A DNA stretch of 64,000 bases from Phymorhynchus buccinoides. Lineage: Eukaryota; Mollusca; Gastropoda; Neogastropoda; Raphitomidae. The number at the start of each line of letters is the position of its first letter. Positions within the stretch are counted from its first letter, which is position 1. A program made the translations under genes and the position numbers. The stretch spans positions 58,126,146-58,190,145 of the forward strand of contig CM065693.1 of NCBI GenBank assembly GCA_017654935.2. The letters are read 5' to 3'. The notes beneath the pieces were generated by a model. The model was given only the letters and a program-made list of their open reading frames with translations. It did no database searches and was not told the origin of the DNA. Below are positions 56,173 through 64,000 of the stretch, piece after piece.

Positions 56173-56358
56173 TGTTATCAGTATGCTAAGTATTTAGAGG
56201 CGGACCCCCCCGCCTCTAACTTAGCAGCGATTTTGGCTACTAAGTTATTATCATGCTAGGCCTAAATGTCGACGTGAATAGCAAATTTCGACTTTAGTAG
56301 GAGCTACTAAGATATTAGTATGCTAAGTCACTTAGCACCTCGACATGAATACCGCTCC

Positions 56359-56472
56359 AGGTCGACTCAATGGCTGAGGAAGGCTTTCAGGTTTTTTAAC
56401 TGGCAAAATAAAGCCGAAAATTTCTTTATTTTCATAACGGAAAGGCTTGTTTTTTGTGTTCTTTTAAAAATT

Positions 56473-56510
<38 letters not shown>

Positions 56511-56776
56511 GGAGAACTCGAACTGTTTAATGAGGATAACTGAATAAGTAACAATACTTCTTTTCATCAGGTCCTGTAAAAATAAAAATGAACAAAATCC
56601 GAACAAACAAACAAGTAGATCAATCAATCAATCAATCATCAATAATCAACTAATACGCAAAAACAAATTATGTAATGGTTCACACATACATTACAGTAAA
56701 ATATAACAAAACTCCAAGACAAGAGATCATGTAACATGAAACAACAACAACAACAACTCACACACACACACACACA

Positions 56777-56819
<43 letters not shown>

Positions 56820-57128
56820 TAAATATAACGTAACCATGACATGACATGCAAAGAAAGCATCAAATGTCAAACGGATAAGAAAAAAATACACATCAACAGC
56901 ATGCATTATCCTTTAACACTCAACATCCCCACCTAAGCATTGCATAGTAATATTCACAATGGAAATTGGAATGCTATGGTTTTAAAATGAGCATTGATTT
57001 ATATTACTGGATTTTATGGAGAGAACATATCAAAGAGGCAATTATAAGTGTTCAAACAAATAGCCATGATAACTTTTTTTGAAAGACGCCAAGGTGCTCT
57101 TGTTTATGTAATCGGGTATCGCATTCCA
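56359..57128. other. right flank of the palindrome; microsatellites and LINE 3' region
   Basis: No host gene. (AT)n/(GA)n lies at 56,475-56,510, (AATC)n at 56,622-56,640 and (CA)n at 56,757-56,819. Part may be the 3'UTR of the LINE that follows on the minus strand. Confidence 0.5.
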
Positions 57129-59140
57129 TCATTTTCCAGCAGAGCATAATAGAGATGACATGAATAAATCTGTTCTTGGACGGGGAATATATATCAAACT
57201 TTTATTGCGAGCATTATTGATTTGAAAATTTCCTCGAAGATATGGAGGTGCCAAGTTATTCATTATCTTATACATGAAGACTGCTTTATTAAATTTACAC
57301 CTTGAACTAAAAAGAAGAATATTAACAGTTCTGTAATCAGTCATTAGTAGAGACGATGCTTTGAGAAGAATAAGTTTGATTGCTTGTCTGTATATATTTT
57401 CTAAAGGTTTTAAACAGTTCTTACTAGATACATCCCAAGATGTAGAAGCGTAGTCAATATCTGCACAAAAGTATAGTTTTCTTGTGTGTTCATCGAGAAA
57501 ATGTTTTATTCTATTCAGTTGAAATACCTTTTTGGATAGCTTTCTAGTGAGAAGGGAAATGTGATGAGACCAAGACATATTGTTATCAATGCCAAGACCA
57601 AGTACTTTATGCGAATCAACTTCTTCCAGCATAGTTTCACCAATTTTAACTTTAATCAATTCATTTTTTAATATTCTGACGTTTTTGTCTCGTAGTTAAT
57701 AACATGAGTTTAGATTTTTGAGGATGTAAAGCCATATGATTAAGTTCAGCCCATTTTTCTAGATTATTCATATATTTTTGTAAATCTGTCAAAGCCAACT
57801 TTGCGTTCTTGTTTTGATCATGTATTGTGGTATCATCTGCAAACAATTCGCACATGGATGAAATGTACAGAGGGAGGTCGTTTATATATATAGAAAAAAG
57901 GGTAGGACCGAGGACAGATCCTTGTGGGACTCCATATTCTACTGGCATAATAGAAGACATTTTGCAGTCTTGAAAGACTATTTGGCGTCTGTTTGTCAGA
58001 AAAGAAGAAATAAGGTTGACAGAATCTTGTGATAAACCGTAAGAGACTAGCTTTCTTAAAAGAAGGTCATGGTCTATTGTATCAAATGCTTTAGCAAAGT
58101 CTACAAAAATAGCTCCTGTGAACAAATCATTATTTATATTTAAATGCCACTGTTCTATGAGGTTGGTAAGAGCTGTGTGGCAGGAATGGTTTTACCTGAA
58201 TCCACTTTGATTAGGATGAAATAGGTTATAGGTTTTTAAATGTGATTGGATGGTTTGTTTTAGATGCTTTTCGAGGGGCTTAGATATGCCAGACAAGATT
58301 AAGATCGGTCTATAATTTGAAGCATTATTAGGGTCACCAGATTTAAATAAAGGGAGCACCCTAGCATCTTTGAAGGATTGTGGATAGCAACATTTTTCTA
58401 TACATAGATTATAAATATTATGTTAAATGCTCAGATATTATTGGAGCGGCATGTTTCAATATCCTATTATCTAACGTATCCAGACCCCGATATTTAGATT
58501 GGTTAGTGAACACAGTTCAGAATAAACTTTGTGTACACCAATAAAATAAAAATTCATATTGGTTTCTAGATTTTTAGATTTACAAAACTCTATTAGCTCT
58601 TCTAATTCATTGAGATGGGTACAGTCTGCATGGATAATTTTATCTGAAATTTTGGAGAAGTGTATATTGAGTTCTTCTGCCGTTAGATCTGTTGATAATC
58701 TATCTAATGACACATTACTTTTCCCAGATAATTGGTTTATGGCTTTCCATATAGATTTCGTATCTCGTTTAGAAGAAATTAGTTCACTAAAATACTTTTT
58801 GCTGGCTGCTCTTTTCATCATAGTTATCTTATTGCGTTGCTTTTTAAACTCTTCATTGTTGCCAGATGATTGAAGCAAATTTTCACGACTATTTATTTCA
58901 ACATTTATCTCTTTATTTAGCCATGGCGGTTTTCCTTCAAGCTTTACTCGTCTAAATTTACACGGTGCATGTTTATCAATAACAGGTAAAAAGGCACTAT
59001 ACCATACCTCAAGAGCTATGTCAGGGTCAGTATGTTGATATACCTCTGAGAAATCTGTAGTGCATAGATCAGACAAAAATGATTCTGGATTAAAGTTTTT
59101 GTAACAACGATAAGTAATGGATTTATGAGTTTATATTAAC
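57129..59140 (-). pseudogene. decayed Jockey/CR1-like LINE, minus strand
   Basis: The linker and pre-RT region (58,471-59,110) reads 'KLEGKPPWLNKEI', 'KKYFSELISSKRDTKSIWKA' and 'INQLSGKS'. The RT palm (57,661-58,125) has 'FVDFAKAFDTIDHDLLL', 'YGVPQGSVLGPTLF' and 'ELFADDTTI'. The thumb and C-terminus (57,129-57,659) has 'EEVDSHKVLGLGIDNNMSW' and 'LYFCADIDYASTSW'. The segments lie in different frames with intervening stops (for example near 58,190), so it is inactive. The element is truncated at the 5' side near 59,140. The fragment at 26.9-27.2 kb is a relative. Confidence 0.85.
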
Positions 59141-59205
59141 GGCGACCTTGCAGTGGCGTATTGTTCCCTTGGAGTTTAGAGTTCAACCCCTCAACAGGGC
59201 AGTTT

Positions 59206-59560
59206 TTACAGAGCTGCATTGTCCTTACAATCTTCTGTAACTTCACTAAAGGCATCCGTTCTGACGTTTTCATTGCGTTTGGAAGCAGGGACTTCTAGGT
59301 CTCTTTCGTGTTCCGGTTCGCTTTCGTTTTGGATTCCCTTGTCCACATGGCTCTTGCTATTTTCGTCACCCTCTGTTTCCATTGATTCAGGATGCTTTTG
59401 AAGAGGGTGTCCCTTTCTAGAGACAAAGGATGGTAGCTTAAGGACACGCAGACACCGCGTGGGGAGACTGGAGGAGCGATCACGGGGTTGAGTGGAGGCA
59501 GTAATGGAGAACGCCGTCATGACGGCGCTGATGGTTGTCCTTCTTCGCTGACTGAAAGTC
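59206..59560 (-). CDS. possible terminal coding exon of an unknown gene
   Basis: In gene sense a candidate acceptor (GCTGTGTTCGGTCCAG) is followed by about 117 codons ending at TAA (59,206-59,208). The start is basic, 'TFSQRRRTTISAVMTAFS'. The Ser/Pro-rich middle is followed by an acidic hydrophilic tail ('ETEGDENSKSHVDKGIQNES', 'EPEHERDLEVPASKRNENV'). The composition suits a cytoplasmic tail, for instance of a receptor, but no domain is recognisable. It lies antisense to nothing known. A (CA)n tract directly upstream would be intronic. Upstream exons would lie beyond 59.6 kb and none is seen. It could also be a chance ORF. Confidence 0.4.
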
Positions 59561-59582
59561 CTGGACCGAACACAGCCACAGT

Positions 59583-59585
<3 letters not shown>

Positions 59586-59637
<52 letters not shown>
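59586..59637. repeat. (CA)n microsatellite
   Basis: About 24 uninterrupted CA units directly beside the putative exon at 59.2-59.56 kb. Confidence 0.95.
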
Positions 59638-60353
59638 TGTTCATGTCATATCACTGTGTATTCCAAATACCTTTCCTAACTAAATTTGATTTAAAATAAA
59701 TAATAAAAGTGACAACATCATTCTCTTTGCTCTGAATAGGAATTGTTCGGAAATGATTAAGTGGAGTAATTTCATGGTGTGTGGGAGTGATCTTGCGTTA
59801 TTCAATCGGTCAAACAGGGGAAGTCACTCTACCTTCAGCTCTCGTGGCCTATCGACTCGTGTGTTTGAGCAGACATACAGCACTTAGAACACCTTGCGTT
59901 ATTCTAAAAAAATTATGTTATTTATATTTTTACGTCACATTTTGCAAGATTTATCAGTTTGTGGCTACAGGCCACCACTAATTTTTCTTTGAAAAAATGT
60001 TTGCAAGTCGCTGACTCGCATCCTGCGGCTTCAAGCTTCGACGCCATTGTTGCATTGTTGCTATGGCATTTTACTGAGTAATGGAGGTTAACAACTCTAA
60101 TTTTCACGAAGTGCTCTCCCCTACGTTTTTCAAAAATCGTCTATTAACAAGATTTTCCACATGTTCATACAGTTATCTGGATCAGCATCAATGAAATTGC
60201 TAAAAGATTCACCCTTTGCCATTGGTGATATCAACGTGTGACCACATTTCAACAGTAATGACCAGTCACCCATTGAAAATAGGATCATACATGGCTTTTT
60301 TTTAAAATCTGGAAAGATTGTGAAATTTGGTTTGAATTGAGATAAAAACAACA
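59638..60353. other. no gene seen
   Basis: AT-rich DNA without a recognisable exon or repeat. Confidence 0.45.
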
Positions 60354-60646
60354 ATGGGGATAGAAATGAAAGCCCACGTGAACAGCCTCTGCAAAGCTGC
60401 ATACTTCCAGTTACGAAAGATCAGTTCCATCCGCCATCTCCTTACCATTCAGGCAACACAGACTCTTATTTGCTCTCTTGTCCTATCTAGGCTCGACTAT
60501 TGCAATTCTTTGTTATATGGCTGCCCTCAAACTCTAATCCAAAAACTTAAAAAAGTTCAAAATGCAGCAGCAAGACTCATCTTCAAAACTATTAGTCTTG
60601 TGTGTGTGTGTGCGCGCGTGTGCGTGTGCGCGCGTGTGCGTGGTGT

Positions 60647-60697
<51 letters not shown>

Positions 60698-61059
60698 CCA
60701 TTGATTATTACGCACACGTGTGTGTTTGTGTGTGTGTGTGTGTGTGTGCGTGTGTGTGCGTGTGCGTGTGCGTGCGCGTGCGTGATGTGTGACTGTGTGC
60801 TTCTTTATTAATGTGTGTTTGCGCAATAACGTAGCTCATGAACTTTGATTTCCCTTACAATTGTGTTTCTTTTCTTATAATATTGTAATATTGTTTCAAA
60901 TGTTGTGGTTATGAACAGGGCTTTGTTTAAATAATATTATTTTATGTATATTTGATTGTAGTGAGTCTTATGTGTATAATGACTTATTTGTGTTTTATTG
61001 TCTATGTAAAGCGCTTTGAGCTCCCTGCAAAGGGAGTAAAGCGCTATATAAATGTTCAA

Positions 61060-61104
<45 letters not shown>

Positions 61105-61105
61105 T
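60354..61105 (+). pseudogene. 5'-truncated L2-like LINE, 3' end
   Basis: 60,354-60,600 encodes 'HVNSLCKAAYFQLRKISSIR' and 'LSRLDYCNSLLYG', the C-terminal RT region shared with the LINEs at 21.8 and 43.3 kb. It stops within a (GT)n stretch (60,600-60,790). The 3' tail is TGTAAAGCGCTTTGAGCTCC...AGTAAAGCGCTATATAAATG followed by (ATT)n at 61,062-61,102. It is the third copy of this family in the window. Confidence 0.85.
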
Positions 61106-61958
61106 TAAAATTACTTCTTTGATAAAAAAAAAAGACATAACATTCCATTACTTCGAAAGTATTGTAAATGAATTTGTTTCTGATATTTCAGCTTGAAATA
61201 ACAACAGATTGCTCATGCAAATGGAGGGAATAAAGTTAATAAGTGAACATTATCTTCTTTGTTCAATGTGCTGGCATTCTGGACTTGTCATAGATTTTCA
61301 GAACCACAGGCTATGCAGAACAATGCTTCTGGCAAATTGATATTTCACGGTTACAGGAATACTGGTACTCTGAAATGCTCTTTTTAATTAACTCATTACA
61401 AATACCGCTCATTAGTGGTGCAGGGTGTCACGGTGTAACTGAGGTGTTATTTCCAAATTTAATTGGGTTTTTTTAAATGAAAAAACACCCGCTTGAAACT
61501 CTCGATCATCAATGCTTTTAACTTACGTTTAGGTTACGGGAAATCAGTTTATGGAAGAAGAAAAATCTGTTTAATCCTCCGGTTTGAAACAGACACATAT
61601 GGGACATTAGTAGATATAACGATGGTGGGAACGATCCTGGATGCAATGCCCGGAGGCAGTGCAACACCAGGAAAGTCCCGAATTTTTAACAATACAGATA
61701 TTATTGTTGTAGTAAAATATAGACAGTTGATGGGATTTTACACAAGCTTTTATTCTGAGTCTCACGTAAAAGGCAAATTTAATAGGCCTAATAGCTATCG
61801 ATATCTTCGCTTTAAAACCCTTTCAACGCCAGCCATTTTTCAGCCAAAACTTGCCATTAAGCTTACCTGAGTAGAGAAAAGATTTCATCTGCAATATTTG
61901 GGATTCCTTTGTGACATCCATAAAATAGGGCCTATTCTTACCTCCCAAAATTAAGAAC
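61106..61958. other. no gene; includes the left direct-repeat flank of the satellite
   Basis: 61,560-61,719 contains GAAACAGACACATATGGGA...GGCAGTGCAACACCAG...AACAATACAGAT. This is repeated in the same orientation at 63,405-63,553, on the other side of the satellite. The ORF at 61,493-61,870 lies across this repeat and is not considered a gene. Confidence 0.6.
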
Positions 61959-63029
61959 TTAAGGCCACTAGATAACAGACCCTCATTTGATGCCTTTCAG
62001 TGACATGGGTGTCCAATCCTTGTGGTGCCAAGAGGCGACAGTGGCGATGAAAGGGTTAAGGCCACTAGATACCAGACCCTCATTTGATGCCTTTCAATGA
62101 CATGGGTGTTCAATCATTGTGGTGCCAAGAGGCGACAGTGGCGATGAAAGGGTTAAGGCCACTAGATAACAGACCCTCATGTGATGCCTTTCAATGACAT
62201 GGGTGTTCAATCATTGTGGTGCCAAGAGGCGACAGTGGCGATGAAAGGGTTAAGGCCGCTGGATAACAGACCCTCATTTGATGCCTTTCAATGACATGGG
62301 TGTTCAATCATTGTGGTGCCAAGAGGCGACAGTGGCGATGAACGGGTTAAGGCCACTGGATACCAGACCCTCATTTGATGCCTTTCAATGACATGGGTGT
62401 TCAATCATTGTGGTGCCAAGAGGCGACAGTGGCGATGAAAGGGTTAAGGCCACTGGATAACAGACCCTCATTTGATGCCTTTCAGTGACATGGGTGTTCA
62501 ATCATTGTGGTGCCAAGAGGCGACAGTGGCGATGAAAGGGTTAAGGCCACTGGATACCAGACCCTCATTTGATGCCTTTCAATGACATGGGTGTTCAATC
62601 ATTGTGGTGCCAAGAGGCGACAGTGGCGATGAAAAGGGTTAAGGCCACTAGATAACAGACCCTCATTTGATGCCTTTCAATGACATGGGTGTTCAATCAT
62701 TGTGGTGCCAAGAGGCGACAGTGGCGATGAAAGGGTTAAGGCCGCTGGATAACAGACCCTCATTTGATGCCTTTCAATGACATGGGTGTTCAATCATTGT
62801 GGTGCCAAGAGGCGACAGTGGCGATGAACGGGTTAAGGCCACTGGATACCAGACCCTCATTTGATGCCTTTCAATGACATGGGTGTTCAATCATTGTGGT
62901 GCCAAGAGGCGACAGTGGCGATGAAACGGTTACGGCCACTGGATACCAGACCCTCATTTGATGCCTTTCAATGACATGGGTGTTCAATCATTGTGGTGCC
63001 AAGAGGCGACAGTGGCGATGAAAGGGTTT
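61959..63029. repeat. 97-bp satellite-like array, 11 copies
   Basis: The units read TTAAGGCCACTNGATANCAG, ACCCTCATTTGATGCCTTTC, then GACATGGGTGTTCAATCATT and GGCGACAGTGGCGATGAAAG. Variants (GCTGGATAACAG with GATGAACGGG) recur in copies 4 and 9, each followed by an ACTGGATACCAG copy, which points to a 5-unit higher-order repeat. Confidence 0.93.
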
Positions 63030-64000
63030 TAAGGAATGTCATGTTCTTCTTCTTCTTTTGAAAGCAAACGTTTTAACTTGCAATTATGCCTACTGTATTT
63101 TATGATATAAGTGATGCAGAGGAAGGTTGTGCAAAAGGACTATCTGAATTTAATGGTGTGGTTTGGTTTATGCTTTGAAATATGGTTGCTAGCCATCTTT
63201 TTGTCATACATTGCATAAACTTAAAATCAAAACAAAACAACAACAAAAGAAACCAAAAAAACCCAAAACAAAGGAACCCAAACTGATTACTACAACAATG
63301 GAAGAGATAGAAACAACTCCAATGAATATTCTGTGACATATTGTGTTGATTGCCAAGAATTCATTATTATCATTGTAAGTACAGAAAACAAAGCGGACAA
63401 GAATGAAAATCTGTTTAACGTCCTCCGGTCTGGAACAGACACATATGGGATATTAGTAGATGTAAAAATGGTGGGAACAATCATGGAGGCAGTGCAACAC
63501 CAGTAAATTCCCGAATTTGTAACAATACAGATGTGTATTGTAATACAATATGATCGACAATGCGGACATTAAAACAATTTAATATTTCTCCATATCAACA
63601 CAAGTCGATCTTTATAACATCATGAAATACGTCATAATGGGGAAGAACGTAAAATGAATGCTTTAGGATAAATAGTATCATGCATCTTCTTTGATCTTAA
63701 AGGTGGACCCTGACGGATGAGTTTTTGCTAGAAACATGTCGAGATCAACAGAAAGACAGCCTTTTCAAGGATCGGAACATTCACTTTGCTCTGGTTTCCT
63801 AGAAATTAAACCGTCAAAACGGCGATTCCTCCTTGGCGGAAATGCCAGAGAGAGTAGCCATTTTGGATGGGGTGGGTGGAGGTCACTCAATGTGGTTGAA
63901 GCGTTTTGTTTTTTTGTAGTGCAGTAAAACAAAATTGGAGCTATTTCCTTTGTTGTGAGCGAAACTCCTATAGATAAACTGTATAAAAAGTGTTTTTTTA
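63030..64000. other. no gene; includes the right direct-repeat flank
   Basis: 63,401-63,553 holds GTTTAACGTCCTCCGG then GGAACAGACACATATGGGAT and AGGCAGTGCAACACCAG, duplicating 61,560-61,719. The remainder is AT-rich with no credible exon. The short ORF at 63,736-63,927 shows no recognisable domain. Confidence 0.55.

Larger units (their letters stand above)
40718..56358 (-). repeat. right arm of a giant inverted repeat
   Basis: Reverse complement of the left arm, from CAACATTGACCAGT (40,718) to GACATGAATACCGCTCC (56,358). It is longer than the left arm mainly because of a LINE insertion (42,911-45,103) and an extra block (51,275-53,090), and it lacks the left-only 0.83 kb. Small indels and substitutions are scattered along its length. 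Confidence 0.93.

Noticed and set aside
61493..61870. 125-codon frame before the satellite
   Set aside because: It covers the direct-repeat flank that is duplicated at 63.4 kb and shows no protein-like conservation between the two copies.

Overview
The window is eukaryotic, with spliced genes, dense (GA)n/(CA)n microsatellites, minisatellites and many decayed non-LTR retrotransposons, tRNA-headed SINEs and MITE-like elements. The retroelement mix and the recurring 'GTTTAACGTCCTCC' repeat motif suggest a lophotrochozoan, most likely a mollusc. That is an inference and I cannot name a species. Host coding density is very low.

Two host genes can be rebuilt exon by exon. At 3.1-6.1 kb (+) is a two-exon GT10-type alpha-1,3-fucosyltransferase (531 aa) whose intron holds about 44 copies of a 16-bp minisatellite. 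At 25.15-13.36 kb (-) is a complete five-exon rhodopsin-like GPCR (346 aa). Its splice sites and phases join without a break, and its introns are full of transposable elements. Three of its exon edges (exon 2 donor, exon 3 donor, exon 5 acceptor) have each been amplified into a minisatellite that repeats the exon end together with the splice site. A possible terminal exon of a third gene lies at 59.2-59.6 kb (-).

From 27,354 to 56,358 lies a giant inverted repeat. Arms of about 12.7 and 15.6 kb surround a 643-bp spacer. Each outer end carries a PIF/Harbinger-like transposase remnant reading inward. The arms differ by a LINE insertion present only on the right, a further 1.8-kb block on the right, a 0.8-kb block on the left and minisatellite copy number. 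The inversion is therefore either an aged duplication or two haplotypes joined by assembly. No host gene is visible inside it.

Region by region: 1-3 kb repeats and a fold-back element; 3-6 kb fucosyltransferase; 6-13 kb MITEs, LINE debris and long GA tracts; 13.3-25.2 kb GPCR; 25.3-27.2 kb two retrotransposon fragments; 27.35-56.36 kb palindrome; 57.1-59.1 kb decayed LINE; 60.3-61.1 kb truncated L2-like LINE; 62-63 kb an 11-copy 97-bp satellite flanked by direct repeats.
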